DNA of 47,157 nt from Bacteroidota bacterium (GTDB lineage Bacteria > Bacteroidota > Bacteroidia > Flavobacteriales > Schleiferiaceae): contig PZPB01000014.1 of assembly GCA_003045865.1 (NCBI GenBank), positions 1 through 47,157 of the forward strand, written 5' to 3'. This document shows positions 39,715 to 47,157 of the stretch, piece by piece (position 1 is the first letter of the stretch; the number at the start of each line of letters is the position of its first letter). Position numbers and translations under genes: made by a program. The notes beneath the pieces were generated by a model, which was not told where the DNA came from, did not search any database, and was given only the letters and a program-made list of their open reading frames with translations.

Positions 39715-41934
39715 CTATTGATATAGATCTGAGGCATTAATATTTCCAGGTAAATCGATATACCAGTTTTGATTAGCACTTCCGCCACTCTGTGCCCAAG
39801 ACCCGAAGAAACTGTAAGCAGAAGCAATATCTACCCGCTCTTCTGGGTAACTAAAACCGCCCACGATATTGATAGCCCAAGGTAAATTGTTTGAACTCTT
39901 GTAGGTGTTCTCGCTATTCGAATTGGTATTATCGTCAATGGTTCCAAAAAGTGCCAAGTCTGCTAAATCAGTAGGGGCATAGCCCGCTAAATGCACTTCT
40001 CTACCTCTTGTTCCATTTATGAAGATAAATGGATTGAACGGTGCTTGCCCTATAGAAGCAATTATCTGTGGGGTATTAAAAGAAATGTTCAAGTCTAAGG
40101 TATCATTATCAATTTTAGGGTTAGCACTAACCGTATTAACGAAAGATGCCCCTGTTGTATTAAGCAAAATTGACTTGGCATTATCGTAAACGATTATGGT
40201 TGCGTTGGTTTGGCCTTGCTCAGTACCATTCGCGGAAATGTTTACAATGTTTTCTGTAATAACGGCACCACTTACCGCACCAATAGCTGTACTGGGAAGA
40301 TCTAACTGAATACCAAAACCATTTGCATAATCACCACCGAGACTACGGGTAACAAAACGTCCTACTAAATCAACTACTTCGTTATCGGCATTTAACACAT
40401 TTTGGTAACGATAATCAACCACTAAATCGTTAAAGTCATAATCACCAAAGGCTGGCCATAAATCTTCGTAAGCTAAAGTTCCGTATGCATTTTCACCAGG
40501 GAAGAAGCTATTGGCCGCGCGGCTAGCATCATTTGGATAAGCATCTAATTCATCTGCAACGCCATCATTATCTGCGTCAGCAATAGTAGCAATACCATTT
40601 CCTTCTGGGTTACAAGCCGAAGTTTGGATAGTTACATCGCAAGCTGCTTTGGCGCCGTCTTTAAAAATATTGCTAGGGAAGTTTTCGATACCATCTGCAT
40701 CGCAATATTCTAAATTCTTTTTGATTTCAGAACCCCAGTTTGCATCAGATCTGCCACTTACCTTAATAATAGAAGTACTTCCTTTTCCTTCAATCTTTCC
40801 ATTAATCCAAATGTCTTTGGTTGAAAGTTGCGCCCCATCATCAAGAATAATTTTACCGCCACCATTAATTAATAAACGATCATCCACTCTAATATAACCT
40901 TGGTCATTATCAATGTTGCCGTTTACGTTTAAGTCACCCTCACAAATTAAGGTACAATAGTTATCAAAATCACTATCTCCATTAATCGTTAGATTACCGC
41001 TAAAAGTCATGCTTCCGTAGTTATTCACATCACCATTTAAAGAAGTAGAGTTATTAGTTACCACGTTAAAAGTTCCGTAGTTTTTAAGTTTCGCGTTACT
41101 GTTTAAATTTAAAGCAGAAAGACTAATAGTACGGTAATTGGTTATATCACCATTGGGACTAAAGGTGTTTGTTATAGTTAAAGAGCCGCCAGGGTATACA
41201 ATAATTTCGTTATCCTTTTCGCTGTTTAGGTTTAAGTTATTGATTGTTACGTTAGCGTCGCCTGTAATTTCCAAGACCCCTTTATTGATAGTTACATTAG
41301 GAATTGAACCACTGCCACATAAGCGTACTATACTTTTATCAGTGACTGTAATACCACCTGAACCATTATAAGAGCCAGTGAAGCAATAAGTTGTCTCACT
41401 GCGTGATTCTGAATCCTCGTCAGCAGTCCACCAACCACTATGGGTTCTTGTCACATTACAACCGCTATTACAATCAGGACTAGCTATTTCCATTTTACCC
41501 GATTGATTTTTTCCCTTATAAAAAGTATGACTTAAGGAAGTGCCAGAGATTGGAAGAACAGTTAAAAAGCTACTTCCGTCAGGAGCCCACAATAAAATAT
41601 AAACCTGATTCACCCCAGCTGGCACCGCGGCAGTGAAATTTAAGTTGGCATTCGACGATAGAAATGATTTATATAGGGAACCTTGACCTGCACTTGGAAT
41701 TGCACCATACACCTCAACTAGGTACTTACCGCTTAAGGGAGCTTGATTTAAATTAAAAGTAAAATTAAGATCCTTGCTTGTTGTAAAATTAAAGTTTGCT
41801 GGAATTCGTAGCTCCAAACTTGAACTAGGGCTGGCACTAACTATCACATTATCGGTTATGCTTTCCTTTTCGCAGCTCACAAAAAGTAAGGAGACTAAGG
41901 CTACGCTATAAATTTGCTTTACTAACTTCATCAT
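39715..41934 (-). CDS. LruC-domain lipoprotein with beta-helix region
   Basis: This 739-residue surface lipoprotein has its start taken at 41934 (MMKLVKQ), since this begins a lipoprotein signal ending LLFVSC at Cys21; the longer frame to 42036 adds a non-signal segment. After a Ser-rich start comes a section of about 200 residues of short repeats rich in N, G, T, L and I, with fields such as GDVNNYG and GNLTING, typical of a right-handed parallel beta-helix. Then a calcium-binding thrombospondin-3-like motif DADNDGVADELDAYPND leads into the LruC domain (FGDYDFNDLVVDYRY, a hallmark; then RFVTRSLGGDYANGFG). LruC proteins are outer-membrane or surface lipoproteins of mostly unknown role. The mRNA start region carries an inverted repeat. 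Confidence 0.85.
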   Translation of the reverse strand: MMKLVKQIYSVALVSLLFVSCEKESITDNVIVSASPSSSLELRIPANFNFTTSKDLNFTFNLNQAPLSGKYLVEVYGAIPSAGQGSLYKSFLSSNANLNFTAAVPAGVNQVYILLWAPDGSSFLTVLPISGTSLSHTFYKGKNQSGKMEIASPDCNSGCNVTRTHSGWWTADEDSESRSETTYCFTGSYNGSGGITVTDKSIVRLCGSGSIPNVTINKGVLEITGDANVTINNLNLNSEKDNEIIVYPGGSLTITNTFSPNGDITNYRTISLSALNLNSNAKLKNYGTFNVVTNNSTSLNGDVNNYGSMTFSGNLTINGDSDFDNYCTLICEGDLNVNGNIDNDQGYIRVDDRLLINGGGKIILDDGAQLSTKDIWINGKIEGKGSTSIIKVSGRSDANWGSEIKKNLEYCDADGIENFPSNIFKDGAKAACDVTIQTSACNPEGNGIATIADADNDGVADELDAYPNDASRAANSFFPGENAYGTLAYEDLWPAFGDYDFNDLVVDYRYQNVLNADNEVVDLVGRFVTRSLGGDYANGFGIQLDLPSTAIGAVSGAVITENIVNISANGTEQGQTNATIIVYDNAKSILLNTTGASFVNTVSANPKIDNDTLDLNISFNTPQIIASIGQAPFNPFIFINGTRGREVHLAGYAPTDLADLALFGTIDDNTNSNSENTYKSSNNLPWAINIVGGFSYPEERVDIASAYSFFGSWAQSGGSANQNWYIDLPGNINASDLYQ

Positions 41935-41960
41935 TAAAGATTCTTTTGGTTCTTTAATGA
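41931..41960 (-). promoter_or_regulatory. Inverted repeat covering the LruC gene start codon
   Basis: TCATTAAAGA (41931-41940) and TCTTTAATGA (41951-41960) are perfect 10-bp inverted arms around a 10-nt loop. In the minus-strand mRNA the 3' arm runs into the ATG at 41934, so a hairpin would mask it. A double-strand binding site for a dimeric regulator is an alternative. Confidence 0.5.
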
Positions 41961-42062
41961 TACCAATCTCAAGGCCATTTACTAACCTACTGTTTATTAG
42001 TATTTTGCCCTTTAGAAAAAGTAACAGATGTCTCAATTTGGGAAAAAATTATCAGATTGAGA

Positions 42063-42377
42063 TTATTTGAATCGTTCTTTACCTCTTAATAAATCCCAAA
42101 AAAGCCAAAAATCACAACTCAAACTATATAATGGATATTGAAATGTAGCAGGTTTGTTCTTTTCAAAAAAGAAATGTCCTACCCACGCAAAACCATAACC
42201 AGCCAAAGGAGCAGAGGCCAAATATTTTAATTGCCCAGTGGCGAAAAAAAGTAATATGAAAATGAACACTAAGCCAGTACCAATAAAATGCAACCTTTTT
42301 GTCACAAATCCTTGATGCTGTGTTTTATAGAAAGGATAAAATTCTTTTATACTGTTGTAATGTCGCGGTTTCTTCAA
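42063..42377 (-). CDS. DUF962/Mpo1-like membrane protein
   Basis: This 104-residue membrane protein of the DUF962 family is related to yeast Mpo1, an Fe(II) dioxygenase for 2-hydroxy fatty acid alpha-oxidation. Seen are FYPFYKTQHQGF, the His in KRLHFIGTG, the GYGFAWVGHFFFEKNKPATF block and the C-terminal DFWLFWDLLRGKERF. The family histidines are present at His20, His30 and His67. Two to three helices are predicted. The bacterial members' substrate is not established, so the dioxygenase role is by family only. Confidence 0.85.
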   Translation of the reverse strand: MKKPRHYNSIKEFYPFYKTQHQGFVTKRLHFIGTGLVFIFILLFFATGQLKYLASAPLAGYGFAWVGHFFFEKNKPATFQYPLYSLSCDFWLFWDLLRGKERFK

Positions 42378-42530
42378 TAAAGTATATTTTTAAATTTAGC
42401 CAGCAATTTACAAGTTTTGTGTGGCCCAATTCCATATTCACAAAGATCTTTGAGTCATTAAACGTTTAAAATGACAAACGCTTCTCCACCTTTAATTCTT
42501 CACAACCGCCATAGACCAAGATCCTTAAAA

Positions 42531-42588
42531 TTGAAAAAACCGTTTTTCACTCTTATTAAGGGTAAACTTTTTTGAAAAAGCCGTTTTT
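42531..42588. repeat. Two 17-bp direct repeats upstream of the HTH regulator
   Basis: TTGAAAAAACCGTTTTT (42531-42547) and TTGAAAAAGCCGTTTTT (42572-42588) differ by one base and start 41 nt apart. Each is a rough palindrome (GAAAAA-n4-TTTTTC type). They lie 89-146 nt before the regulator start in the divergent spacer and could be operators. The rest of the 299-nt spacer 42378-42676 shows only the -7 box. Confidence 0.5.
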
Positions 42589-42656
42589 TGTCGCCTATGA
42601 AGAAGAGCGTGACGCTTTTGAATAAATCGAACCTAGGTTAAGAGATTATTGCCTCC

Positions 42657-42664
42657 TAATTTTG
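42657..42664 (+). promoter_or_regulatory. TAnnTTTG -7 box for the HTH regulator gene
   Basis: TAATTTTG ends 12 nt before ATG 42677. The in-frame TTG at 42662 is inside the box and is an unlikely start. Confidence 0.5.
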
Positions 42665-42676
42665 CTGAGAACAAAA

Positions 42677-43708
42677 ATGGTGAACATGAAAAATCCTAGA
42701 TCGGAGCAAAATCATTTTTTTGAGTTGGTACAAACGAGACTTGAAAGTGAAGAGCTTATTGTAGATAAAGTAGCTGAGGTTCTTCACCTAAGCCGCGACT
42801 CGGCTTATCGCAGAATTAGAGGAATCACCGATTTAAGTGTGCGTGAAATGGTTACTTTGGCGCGCTATTACGGCATTGGTTTAAACAAACTACTGGGGGA
42901 GCATGAAAACGCAGTAGTTTTTCATCGCAGACCCTTTATTAAATCCTTAGATGATTTTAAAAACCACTTGATTGGAGAACTCCAAGAATTAGAAAACATT
43001 CGCAGTTATTCAGATCACCATGTCTACATCCAAGCCAAAGATATTCCGGTTTTTCACCTTTTCCGCTTTCCAAAGCTTGCTGCTTTCCAACTTTACATAT
43101 GGCTTAAGTCAGTTTACGACTTCTCCAAAATAGAAGGATTACATTACAATTTAAGTATGGTTCCTCAGGAACTAATAGATATCGCACATGACCAAAGCGA
43201 AGCTTACAATAGGCTTAACTGCAGCGAAATCTGGAATGACTCTACCATTCTTAGTCTAATTTACCAAATCGAGTACCACTATGAAGCAGGGCTATTAAGC
43301 TCGAAAGAGGAAGCTTTAAACCTTTGTGAAGAAATGCACAAGCTGATGAAGATCATCTATCATCAAGCTTTACAGGCTAAAAAACTAAAAAATATTAATG
43401 ACAAAGAATTCGGTAGCTCTAATTACAAAATGCATTACCACGAAATCTCGCTTACTGACAATCACATTCTTGCCGAATTTAATCGTAATCAGCGACGCTA
43501 TTTCATTCCTTTTGCAGGAATAAACACTTTAAAAACTGGAGACCCCATATTCACCAAGAATATTCACGAATACATAAAGGCGCAAACAAAAAAATCCTCT
43601 CTTATCAGTGATATTTCTGAAAAAGAGAGGAATAAATTTTTCATCCGGATTAAAAACCGGGTTGATCGCTTAAAAAGTAGAATTGAAAAAACGGACCCCT
43701 TTATGTAA
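42677..43708 (+). CDS. HTH transcriptional regulator with unknown C-terminal domain
   Basis: This 344-residue cytoplasmic protein has an XRE-like HTH at residues about 20-75: VAEVLHLSRDSAYRRIRG is the helix-turn-helix and TLARYYGIGLNKLLG the following helices. The remaining 270 residues hold a helical domain rich in His and Tyr (SDHHVYIQAKD, YQIEYHYEAGLL, NYKMHYHEISL) that I do not recognise; similar long HTH proteins are scattered in Bacteroidetes. A ligand-sensing role is inference. The start is ATG 42677, after the -7 box; ATG 42686 is an alternative. A pair of repeats upstream could be its own operator. Confidence 0.75.
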   Translation: MVNMKNPRSEQNHFFELVQTRLESEELIVDKVAEVLHLSRDSAYRRIRGITDLSVREMVTLARYYGIGLNKLLGEHENAVVFHRRPFIKSLDDFKNHLIGELQELENIRSYSDHHVYIQAKDIPVFHLFRFPKLAAFQLYIWLKSVYDFSKIEGLHYNLSMVPQELIDIAHDQSEAYNRLNCSEIWNDSTILSLIYQIEYHYEAGLLSSKEEALNLCEEMHKLMKIIYHQALQAKKLKNINDKEFGSSNYKMHYHEISLTDNHILAEFNRNQRRYFIPFAGINTLKTGDPIFTKNIHEYIKAQTKKSSLISDISEKERNKFFIRIKNRVDRLKSRIEKTDPFM

Positions 43709-43796
43709 TTGTAAAAGCTAAAGCAGCAATCGCTACAATGATAAATACAATTCCAACTTTCTGCGCCAAATCTCCATTTTTCGATACTTTTGACAT
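43701..43796 (-). CDS. Single-helix membrane miniprotein, 31 residues
   Basis: ATG 43796 encodes a basic/polar head (MSKVSKNGDLAQK) and one hydrophobic helix (VGIVFIIVAIAALAFTI), ending in TAA 43701-43703. The clean head-then-helix layout with no extra sequence is what real single-pass miniproteins look like, but a frame this short can arise by chance. It lies just after the HTH regulator gene, overlapping its end by 8 nt on the other strand. Confidence 0.45.
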   Translation of the reverse strand: MSKVSKNGDLAQKVGIVFIIVAIAALAFTIT

Positions 43797-43831
43797 GGCA
43801 GTTCTTATTTAGTTAGTGCGATAAAATTAGC

Positions 43832-43878
43832 AAAAAAAAGTTACCATTAAAAAAAATGGATATTTTTTTTAATGGTAA
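43832..43878 (-). terminator. Long AT-rich perfect hairpin with T-run
   Basis: TTACCATTAAAAAAAAT (43841-43857) and its exact 17-nt complement (43862-43878) surround GGAT. On the minus strand a run of eight T follows, so it can end the 43900-44067 transcript. Confidence 0.7.
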
Positions 43879-43899
43879 AGGCCTGATATATAACACCAA

Positions 43900-44067
43900 C
43901 TACCTTAAATTATTATAAACAAAGAGAGCTGCAGCTAGAATAAGTGCAATAACCATTACCACCAAGGCTCGTTGTAAATAATCCTTAGTCGTTAACTTAG
44001 CCTTATTTGCTATTTGAATTCTACGCGCTCTCTGCTTAATTAACCTCTGTCTTGTTTTTTCGTCCAT
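43900..44067 (-). CDS. Small membrane-anchored protein, 55 residues
   Basis: ATG 44067 (MDEKTRQRLIKQRARRIQ) opens a strongly basic helix of about 25 residues followed by a single hydrophobic helix (ALVVMVIALILAAALFVY) and NNLR. The longer frame from 44097 adds ten unlikely residues. The head is basic enough to bind nucleic acid or the inner-membrane surface. No family was recognised. It ends 22 nt before the AT-rich terminator and follows the 44115-44519 gene on the same strand, 47 nt after its stop. Confidence 0.6.
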   Translation of the reverse strand: MDEKTRQRLIKQRARRIQIANKAKLTTKDYLQRALVVMVIALILAAALFVYNNLR

Positions 44068-44114
44068 AACCCTGAAATTTTCCCTGTGAAATCCCAAGGT
44101 AATAAATTTTTCCT

Positions 44115-44519
44115 TTAAGATATAGGATTTAATACAACGCTAAAAATAGTTAAACTATTGGGATCCCTCCCAAAATTGAGTTTATCAAGGGCTTCTGGAA
44201 TATCTTTCGCTCGAAAATAACTTGTGTGCAATTCATTCACGCCGCTTGCTGACCATTGAATCGTGTACGAATTTTGCTTTTCATTGTGCTCCTTCACGTA
44301 CTCATACATCTGCTTTAAAGCATCAGTACGGTCGTAGCCAGATGTGTAATGGAATAGAAATGACTGATTATGGCGCGGGTTAACCGTAATAATATCTAAC
44401 CTAATTCCTTGTCCAGTTTCCCGATAATCAAATATTACCTGCGTACTTCCTAGACTAAGATACGATTCAATCTCCTTCTGCAATTTAGCAATCTCCAAAT
44501 TACGACGATCTGAGGTCAT
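44115..44519 (-). CDS. Hypothetical soluble protein, 134 residues
   Basis: This small cytoplasmic protein has no signal or membrane helix. It begins with a helix (RRNLEIAKLQKEIESYL) and then a mixed alpha/beta section with VIFDYRETGQG, SFLFHYTSGYDRTDALKQMYEYV, SYTIQWSA and a beta-type end FSVVLNPIS. The pattern suggests a compact alpha/beta fold; no family is recognised. A TAnnTTTG box lies 22 nt upstream of the ATG. It precedes the basic membrane miniprotein gene, so the two may be co-transcribed. Confidence 0.68.
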   Translation of the reverse strand: MTSDRRNLEIAKLQKEIESYLSLGSTQVIFDYRETGQGIRLDIITVNPRHNQSFLFHYTSGYDRTDALKQMYEYVKEHNEKQNSYTIQWSASGVNELHTSYFRAKDIPEALDKLNFGRDPNSLTIFSVVLNPIS

Positions 44520-44541
44520 ATTTCTTATTTTTAATGAAGAG

Positions 44542-44549
44542 CAAAGGTA
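44542..44549 (-). promoter_or_regulatory. TAnnTTTG -7 box for the 44519 gene
   Basis: Minus-strand TACCTTTG ends 22 nt before the ATG at 44519. Confidence 0.45.
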
Positions 44550-44701
44550 ATCCTTCGCTGATCCTCCTCAAAGAAGCCACCTAGTATTTCGTGCACTTTA
44601 GTTTTCTCCTTTCTTCAACAAGAGCTAAATGTCAAATTTAAAACTGATTAAGCTGTTAAAAAAGCTTGGTATAACAGAATTCTACACATTACTAGCAAGG
44701 G

Positions 44702-45196
44702 CTAGTTCACTGGTGAAACGTGGGTTAGAAACACGCGTAAGTTATCCATCTGCAAAGCCAAGTAATTACTATCCAAGTATAAAACCTCCCATTTATCTTT
44801 AATACCATTGCCTTTAGGATCAATAAGCTTTATAAACTGAGCTTCCCACGTATAATTAAGTTGCCCCTCATAGCCATAATCATTGTGATTTTCAGGATTA
44901 ATCAACTTAAAGTACAATTGTCCATCTTTGAATTGATAGTAGTCAGGTACCGCTTCCTTAAGATCCTCAATGTTTAGATTAAAGGATGCGTTTAAATCAA
45001 CGTAAGCTAATGACTCCCAGGCACCGACATTCAACAAGGAATCGCAGTTTAAGCCGCAACTTCCTTTTTCTTTAGCTGACAAAACCTCAAAAACCTTTTG
45101 AATAGCTTTTTCGGAATCGACGGTGCTAGATTGCCCATTTAAAAAACTGGAAGTGAATAGGAGCAATAGAGAGACTGGTTTAAAAAGCTTTAGCAT
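44702..45196 (-). CDS. Exported hypothetical protein, 164 residues
   Basis: The N-terminal 21 residues form a signal peptide (MLKLFKPVSLLLLFTSSFLNG), so the protein is likely periplasmic or secreted. The mature part has two cysteines close together in GSCGLNCDSLLN and alternating aromatic/beta stretches (GQLYFKLINPENH, QLNYTWEAQFIKLIDPKGNG, WEVLYLDSNYLALQMD) suggesting a small beta barrel or sandwich, possibly of lipocalin type. No family is firmly recognised. It is separate from neighbours by more than 150 nt on each side. Confidence 0.68.
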   Translation of the reverse strand: MLKLFKPVSLLLLFTSSFLNGQSSTVDSEKAIQKVFEVLSAKEKGSCGLNCDSLLNVGAWESLAYVDLNASFNLNIEDLKEAVPDYYQFKDGQLYFKLINPENHNDYGYEGQLNYTWEAQFIKLIDPKGNGIKDKWEVLYLDSNYLALQMDNLRVFLTHVSPVN

Positions 45197-45298
45197 CTAA
45201 AATAAACGTTAAATAAAACAATGCAATATATCTTAAAGTGAATTGAACCTGAAATTAAGCCTCAGGCTTCTTACAAAGAGCGAAACTCGCGTTAAAAT

Positions 45299-45329
45299 GA
45301 AAAAGGCCGACCATGTAAGTCGACCTTTT
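45299..45329 (-). terminator. Terminator of the ribonucleotide reductase gene
   Basis: AAAGGCCGAC / GTCGACCTTT arms (one mismatch) lie 23-50 nt past the nrdA stop. The minus strand reads GGCC followed by a T-run. Confidence 0.7.
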
Positions 45330-45351
45330 CAAATTATAATTTATTGCCGGA

Positions 45352-47157
45352 TTAAGAACCGCAAGCTACACAGTCGTCTGGATTATCTAGACTGCAGCTT
45401 AACTGCTCTTCTGGAGTCATGGCTGCCGCTTCCTTCACCGCCTTGGCTAATTCGCTAGCACGAATTTCGCCTACCGCCTCAGCCTCGGTTAATTGAACCT
45501 TTGGCGCACTTGGAGCAGCGGCAATTTTAGCCGTTTGCTTGCTTGTTAAAACTGGCTCTACCTCACTTTTAGTTTGCTTTTGCACAGTAAACTTAATAGC
45601 GTCAGAAGCTGCTTTAGTTCTCAAATAGTACATACCTGTTTTAAGACCTTTCTCCCAAGCATAAAAATGCATGGAGGTAAGCTTAGCCATGTTCGCACCT
45701 TCCACAAATAGGTTGAGCGACTGCGATTGATCAATAAAGTAACCACGTTCGGCGCTCATATCAATAATATCACGCATACTCATTTCCCAAACTGTTTTGT
45801 AAAGAGCCTTGATATTATCAGGAATTTGTGGAATGCCTTGAATAGAACCATTGGCGCGAATGATTTCACTTTTCAGTTCTTCATTCCAAAGTCCTAGATT
45901 AACTAAGTCTAATAATAGATGCTTATTAACCACCACGAACTCACCACTTAAAACCCTACGAGTATAGATATTTGAAGTATAAGGTTCAAAACACTCGTTA
46001 TTTCCTAAAATCTGGCTGGTAGAAGCGGTTGGCATTGGCGCAAGTAATAGAGAGTTACGTACCCCGTGCTTTTTAATTTCCTTGCGTAATTCTGACCAAT
46101 CCCATCTGCCGCTGAGCGTAGACTCTTCTACACCCCAAAGGTTAAACTGAAATTTACCCTGCGAGATAGGAGAACCTTCGTAAGACTGGTAAGCACCATC
46201 TACGCTGGCCTCATCTTTACTAGCTACCAAAGAGGCGTAGTAAATAGTTTCAAAAATGTCTTTGTTTAACGCTCTCGCCTCTTCGGACGTAAAAGGCATA
46301 CGTAATTTAATAAAAGTATCAGCTAAACCTTGTACGCCTAGTCCAACCGGACGGTGACGCATATTGCTATTGCGTGCTTCAGGTACAGGATAGTAATTTC
46401 TATCAATGATGCGGTTTAAGTTTTTGGTAACTTTATAGGTCACCTCGTACAGTTTTTTGTGGTCAAAGGTGTCGCCATCTACAAACATGGGTAAGGCTAA
46501 AGAAGCCAAGTTACAAACGGCTACTTCATCTTCACTGGTGTACTCGATAATTTCGGTACATAGATTAGAAGAACGAATTGTACCTAGATTTTGTTGGTTA
46601 CTCTTACTATTGGCCGCATCCTTATACAACATATAAGGAGTACCTGTTTCAATTTGTGATTCAAGGATTTTACCCCAAAGCTCACGTGCCTTAATGGTTT
46701 TTCTACCCTTACCTTCGCTTTCGTATTTGTGATAAAGCGTATTAAACTCTTCACTGTGCACATCAAATAAACCGGGGCACTCATTAGGACACATTAAAGT
46801 CCAAGTAGAATCGGCCTTCACTCTTTCCATAAACAAATCAGGAATCCACATCGCATAGAACAAATCGCGCGCGCGCATTTCTTCCTTACCGTGATTTTTC
46901 TTTAAGTCTAGGAAATCAAAAATATCAGCATGCCAAGGCTCCACATACATGGCAAAAGAACCTTTACGCTTACCACCACCTTGATCTACATAGCGAGCGG
47001 TATCGTTAAATACTTTTAGCATTGGTACGATACCATTAGAAGTGCCATTGGTTCCGCGGATGTACGAACCCGTTGCTCGCACATTGTGAATGCTTAGGCC
47101 AATACCACCAGCGCTTTGGCTAATGCGGGCACATTGTTTTAAAGAATCGTAAATACC
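45352..47157 (-). CDS. nrdA: Class Ia ribonucleotide reductase large subunit, 3' part
   Basis: The gene enters from the right edge; 601 sense codons are seen to the stop at 45352 and the N-terminus lies outside. The frame is open through 47157. This is the catalytic subunit that reduces ribonucleoside diphosphates to the deoxy forms with the NrdB radical. Blocks match the eukaryote-type subclass: [42 protein letters not shown], the active-site NLCTEIIEY (Cys, Asn and Glu of the radical site) and [13 protein letters not shown]. The C-terminal tail ends in DDCVACGS, the mobile CxxC that passes electrons from thioredoxin. A charged Ala-rich linker precedes the tail. Confidence 0.95.
   Translation of the reverse strand, partial: GIYDSLKQCARISQSAGGIGLSIHNVRATGSYIRGTNGTSNGIVPMLKVFNDTARYVDQGGGKRKGSFAMYVEPWHADIFDFLDLKKNHGKEEMRARDLFYAMWIPDLFMERVKADSTWTLMCPNECPGLFDVHSEEFNTLYHKYESEGKGRKTIKARELWGKILESQIETGTPYMLYKDAANSKSNQQNLGTIRSSNLCTEIIEYTSEDEVAVCNLASLALPMFVDGDTFDHKKLYEVTYKVTKNLNRIIDRNYYPVPEARNSNMRHRPVGLGVQGLADTFIKLRMPFTSEEARALNKDIFETIYYASLVASKDEASVDGAYQSYEGSPISQGKFQFNLWGVEESTLSGRWDWSELRKEIKKHGVRNSLLLAPMPTASTSQILGNNECFEPYTSNIYTRRVLSGEFVVVNKHLLLDLVNLGLWNEELKSEIIRANGSIQGIPQIPDNIKALYKTVWEMSMRDIIDMSAERGYFIDQSQSLNLFVEGANMAKLTSMHFYAWEKGLKTGMYYLRTKAASDAIKFTVQKQTKSEVEPVLTSKQTAKIAAAPSAPKVQLTEAEAVGEIRASELAKAVKEAAAMTPEEQLSCSLDNPDDCVACGS

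Noticed and set aside
44629-44800. Plus-strand ATG frame beginning MSNLKLIKLLKKLG
   Set aside because: Coding-like for about 30 residues but then overlaps the end of the minus-strand exported-protein gene and stops after about 55 codons; no promoter or supporting context, so it was left out.

Overview
The window looks like chromosomal DNA from a marine-type Bacteroidota, most likely the order Flavobacteriales. The evidence is a MurF-alanine racemase fusion, a type IX secretion C-terminal sorting domain, a LruC-domain lipoprotein, a hemD/DUF4271 gene pair, a DnaG primase lacking zinc ligands, weak Shine-Dalgarno signals, and repeated copies of the Bacteroidetes -7 promoter box TAnnTTTG. No rRNA, tRNA, CRISPR array or intact mobile element was recognised.

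Layout. 1-2.8 kb is an AT-rich accessory patch: a possible transposase remnant at the edge, three small exported-protein genes (two are paralogous cysteine-rich lipoproteins, the first split by an in-frame TAA), then a decayed phage terminase small subunit. 2.8-16.5 kb is mostly housekeeping: a holin-like membrane protein, an M1 aminopeptidase lipoprotein, an outer-membrane barrel protein, murF-alr, tdk, queA, rlmN, a polyprenyl diphosphate synthase, an MscS channel and dnaG. 16.5-21.9 kb is a compact minus-strand operon (MltD-derived LysM protein, two SGNH proteins, MBOAT acyltransferase) that looks like an exported O-acetylation system. 22.4-34 kb is a surface-polysaccharide region: an XRE-type regulator pseudogene, a WaaL/Wzy-like protein, a WecA/MraY-like initiating transferase, a GT2-cytidylyltransferase fusion, two hexapeptide acyltransferases, a NeuB-family synthase and a SpsF-like cytidylyltransferase, then a divergent unknown gene, a Wzx-like flippase, a GT2 and a second WaaL/Wzy-like protein. 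The set suggests a nonulosonic-acid-containing glycan built on undecaprenyl phosphate. 34-39.6 kb is again core: S41 protease, rnpA, hemD, DUF4271, a T9SS cargo protein and glutaryl-CoA dehydrogenase. 39.7-45.2 kb holds a LruC lipoprotein, a DUF962/Mpo1 protein, an HTH regulator and several small or unknown genes. The right edge is the 3' part of a eukaryote-like class Ia ribonucleotide reductase large subunit.

Themes. Several start codons (rlmN, dnaG, the prenyl synthase, the LysM gene, the DUF4271 gene) lie only 4-6 nt after a TAnnTTTG box, which implies leaderless or nearly leaderless mRNAs and corrects several starts to an internal ATG. The most novel-looking material is the cysteine-module lipoprotein family at the left edge, the GT2-cytidylyltransferase fusion in the glycan operon, and the operon with a LysM protein that seems to be a lytic transglycosylase without its catalytic centre. 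All functions are inferred by reading motifs; no database search was run.
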